A stretch of DNA of 64,000 bases from Buchananella hordeovulneris (GTDB lineage Bacteria > Actinomycetota > Actinomycetes > Actinomycetales > Actinomycetaceae). The notes under the pieces were generated by a model. The model searched no databases and had not been told where the DNA came from. It saw only the letters and a program-made list of their open reading frames with translations. Positions 18,261 to 28,718 of this stretch are shown here, one piece after another. The position numbers and the translations under genes are program-made. Where the stretch lies: NCBI RefSeq assembly GCF_001907235.1, contig NZ_MQVS01000008.1, positions 1 to 64,000 on the forward strand, in the 5' to 3' direction. Numbering within the stretch: the first letter of the stretch is position 1; the number at the start of each line of letters is the position of its first letter.

Positions 18261-19703
18261 GTGGTGAGCATGCCGAAGCCGATTTCAGAGAGTTGGCCTG
18301 AGGTGCTTCGGCTCTTGCAGGAGTCGGGGGCGATCTCGGGCGCGCAGATGGGCCTCATCCGCCATGCCCGCATCCTGGGTGACGTGGAGGGCACCCTGCT
18401 GCTGGCCGTCCCTTCGAACTTCGCCAAGGAATACATCGAGACTCGGGGTCGGGTCGGCTTGACTGATGCGCTGTCCCGCACCATGGGGCGGTCCGTGGGC
18501 TTCGCGGTCACGGTCGACCCATCGCTAGCCGAGTTGGAGCCGGAGCCGGCGCTGCCCGCCCCCACCAGCCCGCCACCGGGCCCGGCCGACGAACCGGACT
18601 TAGATTTGCCATCCCGTATCGCTGCGCGGGCCACGGAACGAGGCCAATCACCCACGGTGGACGACGATTCGCGCCTCAATCCCAATTACACTTTCGAGAC
18701 TTTTGTCACAGGTCCGTCGAACCGTTTTACGCACGCCGCGGCCACCGCCGTCGCCGAGTCGCCGGCGCGGGCCTACAACCCCCTCTTTATCTACGGCGGT
18801 TCGGGACTGGGCAAGACGCACTTGTTGCATGCCATCGGCCACTACGCGCGCAACCTCTACCCGTCGCTGCGGGTGAAGTACGTGAACTCCGAAGAGTTCA
18901 CCAATGACTTCATCAACTCGATCCGGGACGACAAGGCCGAGTCCTTCCAGAAGCGATACCGGGACGTAGACATCCTGCTCATCGACGACATCCAGTTCCT
19001 GCAGGGCAAGGAACAGACGATGGAGGAGTTTTTCCACACCTTCAACGCCCTGCACAACGCCCAAAAGCAGGTGGTCATCACCTCCGACTTGCCGCCCAAG
19101 CAGCTGGCGGGCTTCGAGGACCGGATGCGGTCGCGCTTCGAGTGGGGACTGCTGACAGACGTGCAGCCGCCGGACTTAGAGACCCGCATCGCCATCTTGC
19201 GGAAGAAGGCCGTCGCGGCCCGCCTAGAGGTGGGGCCGGAGGTGCTGGAGTACATCGCCTCGCGCATCGCCACCAACATCCGGGAGTTGGAGGGCGCCTT
19301 GATTCGCGTCACGGCGTTCGCGAACCTCAACTCGCAGAGCGTCGACCTGCAGTTGGCCGAGTTGGTGCTCAAGGATTTGATCTCCGATCCGGAGGACGAG
19401 GTGGTCACGGCCACCACCATCATGGGCCAGACCGCGGAGTACTTCTCGATCACGATCGACGCGCTGCGCTCAGCTGACCGGTCGCGCCTGCTGGTTAACG
19501 CGCGCCAGATCGCCATGTACCTGTGCCGCGAGCTTACTGATCTGTCGCTGCCGAAGATCGGTAGCCACTTCGGCGGCCGCGACCACACGACCGTCATGCA
19601 CGCCTACCGCAAGATTTCGGAGCAAATGAAGGTCAAACGGGAGCTGTACAACCAGGTCACGGAGCTGACCAACCGCATCAAGCAGCAGGCCCGCAACCAT
19701 TAG
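18261..19703 (+). CDS. dnaA: Chromosomal replication initiator protein DnaA
   Basis: This AAA+ ATPase binds DnaA boxes and opens oriC. The 480-residue protein has domain I (residues 1-80), a Pro-rich linker (about 88-115), domain III with Walker A GGSGLGKTH (about residue 180) and Walker B LLIDDIQFLQGKE, and a C-terminal DNA-binding domain with the signature GGRDHTTVMHAYRKI (about residue 438). Starts at GTG 18261, GTG 18264 and ATG 18270 are all possible after the AGGAAGGA site; the first is used. DnaA boxes on both sides point to autoregulation. Confidence 0.98.
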   Translation: MVSMPKPISESWPEVLRLLQESGAISGAQMGLIRHARILGDVEGTLLLAVPSNFAKEYIETRGRVGLTDALSRTMGRSVGFAVTVDPSLAELEPEPALPAPTSPPPGPADEPDLDLPSRIAARATERGQSPTVDDDSRLNPNYTFETFVTGPSNRFTHAAATAVAESPARAYNPLFIYGGSGLGKTHLLHAIGHYARNLYPSLRVKYVNSEEFTNDFINSIRDDKAESFQKRYRDVDILLIDDIQFLQGKEQTMEEFFHTFNALHNAQKQVVITSDLPPKQLAGFEDRMRSRFEWGLLTDVQPPDLETRIAILRKKAVAARLEVGPEVLEYIASRIATNIRELEGALIRVTAFANLNSQSVDLQLAELVLKDLISDPEDEVVTATTIMGQTAEYFSITIDALRSADRSRLLVNARQIAMYLCRELTDLSLPKIGSHFGGRDHTTVMHAYRKISEQMKVKRELYNQVTELTNRIKQQARNH

Positions 19704-20026
19704 ATCCACAGCGGGGTGTGGGCGAGTTGGGTACACGGCTGTGGAAGAAGGGCAGGGCCTGTGGATTGCGCCGGCGCAGGGCGAACAATCCACAACCATC
19801 CCCAACTTGTTCCCGCCCGGTCCCCAGCTTCGGCCACAGGGCAAAAGCTTGTAATTACAAGCTTTCCCCGGCTTTTCCCCACCTTCCACACCCCTGATGA
19901 TGAAGATGAACGTTAGTTAAGCGCGATTGGACAAGTTTCCCCACCAAGGGCCGAGCTGCCCTACCGTGCCACCTGCCAGGCCCGTGGTGGATAATTGCGC
20001 CAGACCCATAGTCAAAGGATGGAAAA
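19704..20026. other. oriC: Probable replication origin oriC (dnaA-dnaN intergenic)
   Basis: The 323-bp gap between dnaA and dnaN is the usual actinobacterial origin site. It holds an inverted pair of boxes CAATCCACA (19760-19768 reversed, 19786-19794 forward), GGTGGATAA at 19986-19994, TGATCCACA-like sequence at 19702-19710 and several TTCCACA/GTGGAA variants. Most boxes differ from TTATCCACA by one or two bases, as common in high-GC species. It also holds a local AT-rich palindrome at 19844-19865. Confidence 0.82.
19844..19865. repeat. Perfect 22-bp palindrome inside oriC
   Basis: The arm AAAGCTTGTAA is followed immediately by its exact complement, with no loop. Its A+T content is high for this genome. 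It is not followed by a T-run, so a dnaA terminator is less likely than a protein-binding or unwinding-associated site. Confidence 0.85.
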
Positions 20027-21166
20027 GTGAAGTTCACTGTTGAGCGCGAGGTTCTCGCCGAAGCAGTCACCTGGACTGCCCGCACCCTGCCCGCCCGCCC
20101 GGCTCTGCCGGTGCTCGCGGGCGTGCGCCTGACGGCGGCTGCCAACGGCGAGGTTGCCCTGTCTAGCTTTGACTACGAAGTGTCGGCTCGGTCACACATT
20201 TCAGCGGAAGTGGAGCAGCCGGGCGAGGTGCTGGTGTTGGGGCGCTTGTTGGCAGACATCGTGCGGTCCCTGCCGAACCGGCCGGTTACCCTGACGTTGG
20301 AGGGCACGAAGGTCAATGTCACCTCCGGCTCCGCCCGCTTTGCGTTGGCCACCATGCCTGTGGACGACTACCCTGACCTGCCGCAGATCCCCGAAACCAC
20401 GGGCACCGTCGATGCCCAGTTGTTGGCGCAAGCCGTCAGCCAGGTCAGCGTGGCCGCCTCCCGTGACGAGACCCTCCCGCTGCTGGGGGGCGTGCGCGTC
20501 GAGATCGACGGAGAGCGGGTCCGCCTCATGGCCACGGACCGCTACCGCCTGGCAGTGCGGGAATTCCTGTGGAACCCGAGCCAACCGGGGATCGAAGAAC
20601 AGGCCTTGGTACGGGCCCGGACGTTGGTGGACGTGGCCAAGTCGATGACCTCAGCCGGACCCGTCGAGGTGGCGCTGCGTAATTCCCGCGAACAGGGTGA
20701 GGTGGCGCTGGTTGGTTTTACCGCCGGCGGGCGCACCACCACGTCGCTGCTCACCGACGGCGAATATCCCCCGGTGATGCGCCTTTTCCCCACTGAAACC
20801 CCGATCCACGCCGTCGTCTCCACGGCCGAGCTGGTGGGGGCGGTCAAGCGCGTGAGCCTGGTGGCGGAACGTAACACCTCGATCCGCTTGAGCTTCACCG
20901 CCGACGGCCTGGTGTTGGAGGCCGGCCAAGGCGATGACGCGCAGGCGCGCGAAGAGGTCGGAGTCGACCTGCACGGCGAAGACATCGTCACCGCCTACAA
21001 CCCCCACTACCTGCTGGACGGGCTTGGGGCCATCGGTAAGCCATTCGTGCGATTCTCCTTCACCCACCCGGCGAAGCCGGCCGTGTTGACCGGGCAGGAA
21101 GAATTGGAGGGCGCGGCGCTGCCGGAGTTCCGGTATTTGCTGATGCCGATTCGTTTCGGGAGCTGA
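20027..21166 (+). CDS. dnaN: DNA polymerase III subunit beta (sliding clamp)
   Basis: The 379-residue clamp dimer encircles DNA and tethers the replicative polymerase. Three related domains are present. MKFTVEREVLAEAVTWTARTLPARPALPVLAGVRL opens domain 1 and the C-terminus ends in the family motif YLLMPIR. GTG at 20027 has AAAGGATGG upstream. It sits immediately downstream of oriC and four bases before recF. Confidence 0.98.
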   Translation: MKFTVEREVLAEAVTWTARTLPARPALPVLAGVRLTAAANGEVALSSFDYEVSARSHISAEVEQPGEVLVLGRLLADIVRSLPNRPVTLTLEGTKVNVTSGSARFALATMPVDDYPDLPQIPETTGTVDAQLLAQAVSQVSVAASRDETLPLLGGVRVEIDGERVRLMATDRYRLAVREFLWNPSQPGIEEQALVRARTLVDVAKSMTSAGPVEVALRNSREQGEVALVGFTAGGRTTTSLLTDGEYPPVMRLFPTETPIHAVVSTAELVGAVKRVSLVAERNTSIRLSFTADGLVLEAGQGDDAQAREEVGVDLHGEDIVTAYNPHYLLDGLGAIGKPFVRFSFTHPAKPAVLTGQEELEGAALPEFRYLLMPIRFGS

Positions 21167-21170
21167 CGTC

Positions 21171-22346
21171 CTGTTCGTCTCAGACCTCGCCCTGGATGAT
21201 TTTCGCTCCTACCAGCATGTGGTGCTGTCCCTGCAGCCGGGAGTGACGGCTTTCGTCGGCCGAAATGGGCAGGGCAAGACCAACTTGGTCGAATCGTTGG
21301 TCTACCTCTCGACCTTCGCCTCGCATCGGGTGGCGGCCGATGCCGCCCTGGTGCGGCGGAGTCTGGCTGGGGGGCCGCAGCCGGGCGGGGCGGTAGTGCG
21401 AGCCAAAGTGTGCACGGCGGCCCGCGCGGAGGTACTAGAGCTTGAGATCGTGGCCGGGCGCGCCAATCGGGCCCGGCTAAACCGGGGCGCGGTGCGCCCC
21501 CGCGAGCTGCTCGGGCACCTGCGCACCGTGCTGTTCGCCCCGGAAGATTTAGCTTTGGTGCGCGGTGAGCCGGCCGGGCGGCGCGACTTTTTGGACCGAC
21601 TACTCGTGCAGGGAGCCCCACGGCTGGCTGGCCTGAAGGCGGATCTAGATAAGGTGCTGCGGCAGCGCGGAGCGCTGCTGAAACAGCTGCAGGGACACCG
21701 GGGCGGCGCCGAGACGCAGCTGGCGGTGTGGGACGAGCCGCTGATTGAGCTGGGCAGTGAGCTAACTGCGGCGCGCGCCCGCCTGGTGGCCGATCTCCTG
21801 CCCCGCGCGCAGACCGCCTACCGGGACGTTTCCGGCACCAAAGACGACTTCTCCCTCACCCTGCGGCTGGCGGCAGACCCGCAATATCCCACCAATCCGG
21901 CCCCGTCGGCTGCGGCGCTGGCCGAACTGCTGCGCGTCACCATCGCGGCACGGCGGGCCGACGAGCTGCGCCGCGGCGTGAACCTGGTGGGCCCGCAGCG
22001 CGACGAGCTGGAGCTGACCCTGGGCGGCCTGCCCGCCAAGGGCTACGCGAGCCACGGGGAATCGTGGAGCTGTGCCCTGGCCCTCCGCCTTGCTTCCTTC
22101 GAGTTGTTGCGGCAGTTGGACGACGCCGGCGATCCGGTCCTGATTCTCGACGACGTGTTCGCCGAACTGGACGCCTCCCGCCGTGACCGGTTGGCAGAGT
22201 TGGTGGCGGGCGTCGAGCAGGTACTCATTACGGCCGCCGTGGCCGCCGACGTGCCGCCCGCGCTCGGCGGGGATCGCGTGTGGGTGGAGGCCGGCCAGCT
22301 CACTCCGGCCCCCGGCGCGCCCGCGCCGCACGAGGAGGTTGCCTGA
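21171..22346 (+). CDS. recF: DNA replication and repair protein RecF (apparent CTG start)
   Basis: RecF is an SMC-like ATPase that helps load RecA at gaps. The conserved N-terminal strand and FRSY motif (LFVSDLALDDFRSYQH) lie upstream of the first ATG/GTG/TTG-type codon (GTG 21219). In frame, CTG at 21171 preceded by GGGAG eight bases upstream is the best start, giving 391 residues. Walker A is GRNGQGKTNLVE and Walker B is LILDDVFAELDASRR, with the signature region before it. The start lies four bases after the dnaN stop, and the stop overlaps dciA (TGATG). Confidence 0.93.
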   Translation: MFVSDLALDDFRSYQHVVLSLQPGVTAFVGRNGQGKTNLVESLVYLSTFASHRVAADAALVRRSLAGGPQPGGAVVRAKVCTAARAEVLELEIVAGRANRARLNRGAVRPRELLGHLRTVLFAPEDLALVRGEPAGRRDFLDRLLVQGAPRLAGLKADLDKVLRQRGALLKQLQGHRGGAETQLAVWDEPLIELGSELTAARARLVADLLPRAQTAYRDVSGTKDDFSLTLRLAADPQYPTNPAPSAAALAELLRVTIAARRADELRRGVNLVGPQRDELELTLGGLPAKGYASHGESWSCALALRLASFELLRQLDDAGDPVLILDDVFAELDASRRDRLAELVAGVEQVLITAAVAADVPPALGGDRVWVEAGQLTPAPGAPAPHEEVA

Positions 22347-23092
22347 TGGCTGCCCGGGTGGCGCGGGGGCGCGCTACGGCGGGTGCAGCGACCCCTGACC
22401 GGCTCACGCCCACGGGGGCCGGGCTACCCCGGCCCGCCCAGGCAGCTGCCGACCCGCAGCCCCAGCCGACCCCGCCAGCCCTAGCCGGGCCCGAGGCCGC
22501 GCCGCCGCAGACCGCGGCGGCCGCCTGGGAACCGACCCCGCCGGAGGTGCGGGCCCTGGCGCTGCGGGCACTGGATCGCTTCCGCTCGGCCGCCTGGGAA
22601 AAGGGCGAGGTGCGGGTGGCCTGGGCCCGCGGCCCCCGCCGCTACCTGGACGAGGAAGACCAGACCGGCGAGAACGAGGGCGGCTGGCAGCCCCCGCCGG
22701 GCGTGAAGTTCTGGGGCTCGGGTCCCGGCAAGTCTCGCCGCGACCCGAAACGGTTGGGGGCCGTCGGCGAGCGGGTGCTGGCCCGCCTCGGCCTGACCGA
22801 GGCGGTGGCGGGCGGGAAGGTGGCGGCCATGTGGCCGAGCCTGGTCGGCCCGCAGATCGCCGACCACACCAAGGTCGAGGCCTGCACCGACCACAACCTG
22901 GTCATCCGCACCGACTCAACCGCGTGGGCCCAGCAACTGCGCATCCTCACCCCCAACCTGTTGGCCCGCATCGAAGCGGCGGCCGGGGCCGGGGTAATCA
23001 CCTCACTGACAATCCTGCCGCCGGCCGCCCCCAGTTGGCGGCACGGGCCGCGCGTCGTGCCGGGCCGCGGCCCCCGCGACACCTATGGCTGA
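22346..23092 (+). CDS. dciA: DUF721 protein, DciA-like helicase loader/operator
   Basis: The 248-residue protein has a Pro/Ala-rich disordered N-terminal half. The DUF721 domain follows in the C-terminal half, from about residue 150 (VGERVLARLGLTEAVAGGKVAAMWPSLVGPQIADHT) to the end of STAWAQQLRILTPNLLARI. DciA is the ancestral factor that helps the replicative helicase DnaB in bacteria lacking DnaC/DnaI. The recF-dciA-gyrB order is characteristic of actinobacteria. ATG at 22346 shares its A with the recF stop, with a GAGGAG site upstream. Confidence 0.85.
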   Translation: MAARVARGRATAGAATPDRLTPTGAGLPRPAQAAADPQPQPTPPALAGPEAAPPQTAAAAWEPTPPEVRALALRALDRFRSAAWEKGEVRVAWARGPRRYLDEEDQTGENEGGWQPPPGVKFWGSGPGKSRRDPKRLGAVGERVLARLGLTEAVAGGKVAAMWPSLVGPQIADHTKVEACTDHNLVIRTDSTAWAQQLRILTPNLLARIEAAAGAGVITSLTILPPAAPSWRHGPRVVPGRGPRDTYG

Positions 23093-23288
23093 GTGCCACC
23101 TGACAGACCAACCGCACCGAACCGGCCGTATTTGGCCCCTTGCGGGCCCTGTACCCCGTGAGCAATACCTCCCTTAGCGCCTGGAGGGTGCAGGCGCTGG
23201 AAGGGCCCTTGGTGCGTTAAAATGTGAGCTGGCCCAACTGGGGCTTGAGCGGGATCGGCAAAGGCCGACCCCCGAGCGAAGGAGATGC

Positions 23289-25307
23289 GTGAGCGACGAA
23301 ACGCAGCGGCCGCAAGAGTACGGCGCCAGCAATATCACCGTGCTAGAAGGCCTCGAAGCCGTCCGCAAACGGCCCGGGATGTACATCGGTTCCACCGGTG
23401 AACGCGGCCTGCACCACCTGGTCTACGAAGTTGTCGACAACTCGGTCGACGAAGCCCTGGCCGGCTACTGCACGCACATCGAAGTCGTGCTGCAGGACGA
23501 CGGCGGGGTGCGGGTGAGCGACGACGGCCGCGGCATCCCGGTCGACATCCACCCCACCGAGGGCAAGCCCACCGTGGAGGTCGTCATGACGATCCTGCAC
23601 GCCGGCGGCAAGTTCGGGGGCGGCGGCTACGCAGTGTCCGGCGGGCTGCACGGGGTGGGCATCTCCGTCGTCAACGCCTTGTCCACCCGGGTGGAGACCG
23701 AGGTGCGGCGCCAAGGCCACGTGTGGCGGCAGTCCTTCGCTAACGGCGGCCAGCCCGTCACGGGGCTGGAGCGGGGCGAAGAAACCAGCGAGACCGGCAC
23801 CACTCAGACCTTCTACCCCGACCCAAGCATCTTCGACTCGGTCGTCTTCGACTTCGAAACGCTGCGCACCCGCTTCCAGCAGATGGCATTCCTCAACAAG
23901 GGGCTGCGCATCACCCTGATCGACCAGCGGGCCGGCGTGACGGACGCCGGGGACGAGGTCACCGGAGACCAGGCCGGGGAAAGCGATGACCCCGTCGTCG
24001 GCCACCGCGAGGTGTCCTACCTGTACGCCGACGGTTTGCGCGACTACGTCCAGCACCTCAACCACACCAAGCGGGCCGAGATCATTAACCCCGAGATCAT
24101 TGCGTTCGAGGCGGAGGACGCCGAGGCCGTCATCTCGCTGGAGATCGCGATGCAGTGGACCAGCGCCTACAGCGAATCCATCCACTCCTACGCCAACACC
24201 ATCAACACCTCCGAGGGAGGCATGCACGAGGAGGGCTTCCGCACGGCGCTGACCTCCGTGGTCAACACCTACGCCCGCGAGAAGGGCCTGCTGAAGGAAA
24301 AGGACGACAACCTCACCGGTGACGACGTCCGCGAAGGACTCACCGCCGTCATCTCCATCAAGCTGGGCGAACCGCAGTTCGAGGGGCAGACCAAGACCAA
24401 GCTCGGCAACGCTAGCGCCCGTTCGTTCGTCGCCAAGCAGGTCTACAGCCAGCTCGGGGACTTCTTCGACGCCCACCCGGCCGAGGCCAAGGCCATCGTC
24501 GCCAAGGGGCAGGCCGCGGCCGCCGCCCGGCTGGCGGCCCGCAAGGCCCGCGACGCCACCCGCCGCAAGACCGGCCTGGACTCGGCCTCCATGCCCGGCA
24601 AGCTGCGCGACTGCTCGTCGCGGGACGCCTCCAAGTGCGAGCTGTTCATCGTCGAGGGCGACTCAGCCGGCGGCTCGGCCGTGCAAGGCCGTGACCCCGA
24701 GGTGCAGGCCATCCTGCCGATTCGCGGCAAGATCCTCAACGTCGAAAAGGCCCGCATGGACCGGGCCCTGGACTCGGAGGCCATCCAGTCCCTCATCACG
24801 GCGTTCGGCACCGGCGTGGGGCCCGAGTTTGACCTCAGCAAGCTGCGCTACCACAAGATCATCCTCATGGCCGACGCCGACGTCGACGGCCAGCACATCG
24901 CCACCCTGCTGCTGACCCTGGTGTTTCGCTACATGCGGCCGCTGGTGGAAAATGGCCACATCTACCTGGCGATGCCCCCGTTGTATCGGCTGAAGTGGAC
25001 CAACGCGCCCCACGAATTCGTGTACTCCGACAAGGAGAAGGACGAGCGTGTGGCGGCGGGCCTGGCCGCCGGGCACCGCCTACCCAAGGACGGCGCGATT
25101 CAGCGCTACAAGGGTCTGGGTGAGATGAACGACCACGAACTGTGGGACACCACCATGGATCCGGCCGCCCGCATCCTCAAGCAGGTCACCCTCGGGGAGG
25201 CCGCGGCCGCCGACGAGATCTTCTCGGTGCTCATGGGCGAAGACGTCGAATCGCGGCGCGCGTTCATTCAACGCAACGCCCAAGACGTCCGCTTCCTCGA
25301 CATCTGA
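23289..25307 (+). CDS. gyrB: DNA gyrase subunit B
   Basis: This is the ATPase subunit of DNA gyrase. The 672-residue protein has the GHKL ATPase region ([32 protein letters not shown], then the G-loop [14 protein letters not shown]), a transducer, the TOPRIM start EGDSAGGSA and the metal-binding DADVDGQH, and the C-terminal [12 protein letters not shown] at 23289 follows GAAGGAGAT. A 196-bp gap separates it from dciA, so it has room for its own promoter (a TAAAAT hexamer near 23218 is a possible -10). The gyrA gene follows 16 bp after the stop. Confidence 0.98.
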   Translation: MSDETQRPQEYGASNITVLEGLEAVRKRPGMYIGSTGERGLHHLVYEVVDNSVDEALAGYCTHIEVVLQDDGGVRVSDDGRGIPVDIHPTEGKPTVEVVMTILHAGGKFGGGGYAVSGGLHGVGISVVNALSTRVETEVRRQGHVWRQSFANGGQPVTGLERGEETSETGTTQTFYPDPSIFDSVVFDFETLRTRFQQMAFLNKGLRITLIDQRAGVTDAGDEVTGDQAGESDDPVVGHREVSYLYADGLRDYVQHLNHTKRAEIINPEIIAFEAEDAEAVISLEIAMQWTSAYSESIHSYANTINTSEGGMHEEGFRTALTSVVNTYAREKGLLKEKDDNLTGDDVREGLTAVISIKLGEPQFEGQTKTKLGNASARSFVAKQVYSQLGDFFDAHPAEAKAIVAKGQAAAAARLAARKARDATRRKTGLDSASMPGKLRDCSSRDASKCELFIVEGDSAGGSAVQGRDPEVQAILPIRGKILNVEKARMDRALDSEAIQSLITAFGTGVGPEFDLSKLRYHKIILMADADVDGQHIATLLLTLVFRYMRPLVENGHIYLAMPPLYRLKWTNAPHEFVYSDKEKDERVAAGLAAGHRLPKDGAIQRYKGLGEMNDHELWDTTMDPAARILKQVTLGEAAAADEIFSVLMGEDVESRRAFIQRNAQDVRFLDI

Positions 25308-25323
25308 CAAGGACTAGAACCGC

Positions 25324-28017
25324 ATGACTGAGTTTTCCACGCCCGAGGAAACCGTGACCGACGAGCGCGTGCAGGCCGTCGACCTCAAGAACGAGATGCA
25401 AAAGTCGTATCTCGACTACGCGATGAGCGTCATCGTCGGCCGCGCCCTGCCGGACGTGCGCGACGGCCTGAAGCCCGTGCACCGGCGGGTGCTGTACGCC
25501 ATGTACGACGGCGGCTACCGCCCCACCGCCGCGTTCAGCAAGTGCGCCCGCGTGGTGGGTGACGTCATGGGGGAATACCACCCGCACGGTGACGCCCCCA
25601 TCTACGACGCCCTGGCCCGCCTGGTGCAGCCGTGGTCCATGCGCGCGCCCCTGGTGGCCGGGCAAGGCAACTTCGGTTCGCCCGGCAACCTCGGGCCGGC
25701 CGCCCCGCGATACACCGAATGCAAGATGGCACCGCTGGCCATGGAGATGGTGCGCGACATCGACGAGGAAACCGTCGACTTCGTGCCCAACTACGACGGC
25801 CGCTCCCAGGAACCCAGCGTGCTGCCGGCCCGCTTCCCCAACCTGCTGGTCAACGGCTCGGAGGGCATCGCTGTTGGCATGGCCACCCGCATCCCGCCGC
25901 ACAATCTGCGGGAGGTGGCCGACGGCGTGCAGTGGTACCTGCGCCACCCGGACGCCACCCGCGAGGAACTGCTGGAGGCGCTGCTGCAGCGCATCAAGGG
26001 CCCCGACTTTCCCACCGCCGCCACCATCCTCGGCCGCAAGGGCATCGAGGACGCCTACCGCACGGGCCGCGGCTCGATCGTGCAACGGGCCGTGGTCGAG
26101 GTCGAGGAGATCCACGGGCGGCAGTGCCTGGTCGTCACCGAGCTGCCCTACCAGGTCAACCCCGACAACCTGGCCGAAAAGATCGGCCAGTTCATCAAGG
26201 ACGGTTCCCTGCAGGGCATCGCCGACCTGCGCGACGAGTCCTCCGGCCGCTCCGGCCAGCGCCTAGTCATCGTGCTCAAGCGCGACGCCGTCGCCAAGGT
26301 GGTGCTCAACAACCTGTACAAGCGCACCGCGCTGCAGACGTCGTTCCCCGCCAACATGCTGGCCCTGGTCGACGGGGTGCCGCGCACGCTGTCGCTGGAC
26401 GGTTTCGTGCGTCACTGGGTGACCCACCAGATCGACGTCATCCAGCGCCGCACCCGCTTCCGGCTGCGCGAGGCCGAGAAGCGGCTGCACATCTTGGAAG
26501 GCTACCTAAAGGCCCTGGACGCGCTCGACGAGGTCATCGCGTTGATCCGCCGCTCCCCGACCGTCGACGAGGCCCGCACCGGGTTGATGGAGCTGCTGGG
26601 CGTGGACGAGATCCAGGCCAACGCCATCCTGGAGCTGCAGCTGCGGCGCCTGGCAGCCCTGGAGCGGCAAAAGATCCTCGAACAGCACGCCGAGCTGTTG
26701 GCCCGGGTAGAGGACATGAAAGACATCCTGGCCTCGCCGGAGCGCCAGCGCGGCATCGTGTCCACCGAGCTAGCCGAAATCGTCGACAAGTACGGCGACG
26801 AGCGGCGCACCACGATCGTGCCTCACGACGGCGACATGTCGATGGAAGACCTCATCCCGGAGGAAGACGTCGTCGTCACCATCACCCATTCCGGTTTCGC
26901 CAAGCGCACCCGGACCGACAACTACCGCTCCCAGCGGCGGGGCGGCAAGGGGGTGCGGGGCGCGGCGCTGCGGCAGGACGACGTCGTCGACCACTTCTTC
27001 GTCACCACCACCCACCACTGGCTGCTGTTCTTCACGAACTTCGGCCGCGTCTACCGGGCCAAGGCCTACGAGCTGCCGGAAGGCGGGCGGGACGCCAAGG
27101 GCCAGCATGTGGCCAACCTGCTGGCGTTCCAGCAGAATGAGACCATCACCCAGGTGCTGGCCATCAAGGACTACACGCAGGCCGACTTCCTGCTGCTGGC
27201 CACCCGGTCCGGCCTGGTGAAGAAGACGGCGCTCACGGCCTACGACTCCAACCGGTCCGGTGGGGTCATCGCCATCAACCTGCGCGAACTGGCCGACGGC
27301 ACCCCCGACCAGTTGGTGGCCGCCGTGCTGGCCAACGCCACCGACGACGTGCTGCTGGTCTCGCGCGGCGGCCAGTCCCTGCGGTTCACCGCCTCTGACG
27401 AGGCGTTGCGGCCGCTGGGCCGGGCCACCTCCGGGGTCACCGGCATGCGTTTTCGGGGCGATGACCAACTGCTCAGCATGGATGTGGTGCGCCCGGGCGC
27501 GGACCTCTTCGTGGTCACCGAAGGCGGGTTTGCCAAGCGCACTGCGGTCGAGCAGTACCGGGCTCAGGGCCGCGGTGGGCTCGGGGTGAAGGTTGCCAAC
27601 CTCGTGGAGGAACGCGGCCAGCTGGTCGGGGCGTTGATTACCGACGAGAACGACGAAGTGCTGGTCATCATGGAGGGCGGCAAAATCGTGCGCTCGCGCG
27701 TCAACGAGGTCTCCCGCACCGGACGCACCACGCAGGGCGTCACGTTCGCACGGCCCGACAACGGTGACCGCATCATCGCCGTGGCCCGCTCTCTGGAGTC
27801 CGTCGAGGCCGACCTGGACGCTGAGGCGGCGGGCGAGCTCGGTGGTGAGGCGGCAGGGCACGGCGAGGCCGGTGGGGATGGAAGTCAGAGCGGCGAGCCC
27901 GCGTCCCCCAGCACGGCGCGGATGGGGGAAAATGAGCAGGTGACTGAGAAAGCTGCCACACCTCCCCCAGCTGCGGTAGCGTCTAGCGAGACAACTGACG
28001 AAACGGAGCAGGCGTGA
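25324..28017 (+). CDS. gyrA: DNA gyrase subunit A
   Basis: This is the breakage-reunion subunit (897 residues). The catalytic tyrosine sits in [10 protein letters not shown], where most relatives have AAMRYTE. The quinolone-determining stretch reads [15 protein letters not shown], with Ala at the E. coli Ser83 position and Pro at Ala84, while Asp87 is kept. The GyrA box QRRGGKG in the C-terminal beta-pinwheel is intact, so DNA wrapping and supercoiling should be retained. A 70-residue Gly/Glu/Ala-rich acidic tail ends the protein. The stop overlaps the DUF3566 start. Confidence 0.98.
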   Translation: MTEFSTPEETVTDERVQAVDLKNEMQKSYLDYAMSVIVGRALPDVRDGLKPVHRRVLYAMYDGGYRPTAAFSKCARVVGDVMGEYHPHGDAPIYDALARLVQPWSMRAPLVAGQGNFGSPGNLGPAAPRYTECKMAPLAMEMVRDIDEETVDFVPNYDGRSQEPSVLPARFPNLLVNGSEGIAVGMATRIPPHNLREVADGVQWYLRHPDATREELLEALLQRIKGPDFPTAATILGRKGIEDAYRTGRGSIVQRAVVEVEEIHGRQCLVVTELPYQVNPDNLAEKIGQFIKDGSLQGIADLRDESSGRSGQRLVIVLKRDAVAKVVLNNLYKRTALQTSFPANMLALVDGVPRTLSLDGFVRHWVTHQIDVIQRRTRFRLREAEKRLHILEGYLKALDALDEVIALIRRSPTVDEARTGLMELLGVDEIQANAILELQLRRLAALERQKILEQHAELLARVEDMKDILASPERQRGIVSTELAEIVDKYGDERRTTIVPHDGDMSMEDLIPEEDVVVTITHSGFAKRTRTDNYRSQRRGGKGVRGAALRQDDVVDHFFVTTTHHWLLFFTNFGRVYRAKAYELPEGGRDAKGQHVANLLAFQQNETITQVLAIKDYTQADFLLLATRSGLVKKTALTAYDSNRSGGVIAINLRELADGTPDQLVAAVLANATDDVLLVSRGGQSLRFTASDEALRPLGRATSGVTGMRFRGDDQLLSMDVVRPGADLFVVTEGGFAKRTAVEQYRAQGRGGLGVKVANLVEERGQLVGALITDENDEVLVIMEGGKIVRSRVNEVSRTGRTTQGVTFARPDNGDRIIAVARSLESVEADLDAEAAGELGGEAAGHGEAGGDGSQSGEPASPSTARMGENEQVTEKAATPPPAAVASSETTDETEQA

Positions 28018-28403
28018 GCAACAAGGCTTCTACCCCCGCCAGCGGACCACGGCGCGTCCACCTGGTGCTGACCAAGGTCGACCCCTGGTCGATCATGAAA
28101 ATGGCGTTCTTGTTGTCGGTAGCCATCGGCATCGGCATGGTCGTCTCGGCGGCGCTCACGTGGTTCACGCTCGACTCGCTGGAGGTCTTCTCCAAACTGT
28201 CGGCCCTCCTGAAGGCCGTCAACGCCGAATCCATGCTCAAACTGATGGCCTACGTGGCATTCGACCGAGTCATGGCGATGACGATCTTCTTCGCCGTCAT
28301 CTGCGTGGTGCTGCTGACCGCCCTCGCCACCATCGGGGCGTTCCTGTACAACATCGCCACCTCCCTTGTCGGCGGGGTGCACCTGACCCTGTCCGACGAA
28401 TAG
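28014..28403 (+). CDS. DUF3566 membrane protein
   Basis: The 129-residue protein has a basic cytoplasmic N-terminus followed by two transmembrane segments (about residues 28-52 and 85-115). [19 protein letters not shown] is the family's recognisable start. DUF3566 proteins are almost always encoded directly after gyrA in actinobacteria and have been linked to cell-envelope or division functions, but the exact role is unknown. The GTG overlaps the gyrA stop (GTGA), so translation is coupled. Confidence 0.88.
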   Translation: MSNKASTPASGPRRVHLVLTKVDPWSIMKMAFLLSVAIGIGMVVSAALTWFTLDSLEVFSKLSALLKAVNAESMLKLMAYVAFDRVMAMTIFFAVICVVLLTALATIGAFLYNIATSLVGGVHLTLSDE

Positions 28404-28485
28404 CGTTACTTACAACACAAGTGACGCGCTGCGTTTGGACGTTTGGCAGTTGGTGCGGTAACCTTCTGCGGCGCCCACAGCGCAG

Positions 28486-28559
28486 GGGCCTATAGCTCAG
28501 TCGGTTAGAGCGCTTCCCTGATAAGGAAGAGGTCGCTGGTTCGAGTCCAGCTAGGCCCA
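28486..28559 (+). tRNA. tRNA-Ile (GAT)
   Basis: A full cloverleaf is visible: acceptor GGGCCTA pairs with TAGGCCC, the D arm begins AGCTC, the anticodon stem CTTCC/GGAAG encloses loop CTGATAA (GAT at 28520-28522), and the T arm has GGTTCGAGTCC. The 3' CCA is not encoded. The gyrA-DUF3566-tRNA-Ile-tRNA-Ala order is common in actinobacteria. Confidence 0.97.
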
Positions 28560-28583
28560 CTCTTCACCGCCCAAGGAGGGCCA

Positions 28584-28706
28584 ATGCGACTAAGAACTCT
28601 GTTACTAGCCGCCGTTGGCATCCTCCTCGCCAAGGTCGGTTTGGCCGCCTGGCGACAACGGCACGAAGATGCCGCCCTGTGGCAGAACGTCACCTGGGAG
28701 GAATAG
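28584..28706 (+). CDS. DLW-39 family small protein
   Basis: The 40-residue protein reads MRLRTLLLAAVGILLAKVGL, then a tail with DAALWQNVTWEE. It is a small single-pass membrane protein. The position between tRNA-Ile and tRNA-Ala after gyrA, the length near 39 residues and the acidic Leu-Trp tail match the actinobacterial DLW-39 family, although the motif here is ALW rather than DLW. AAGGAGGG lies seven bases before the ATG. The function is unknown. Confidence 0.82.
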   Translation: MRLRTLLLAAVGILLAKVGLAAWRQRHEDAALWQNVTWEE

Positions 28707-28718
28707 CCCGCCCGGCAC

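Noticed and set aside
23343-24476. Long minus-strand frames opposite gyrB and gyrA
   Set aside because: They are complements of highly conserved genes at high GC; their proteins show no family and no ribosome sites.
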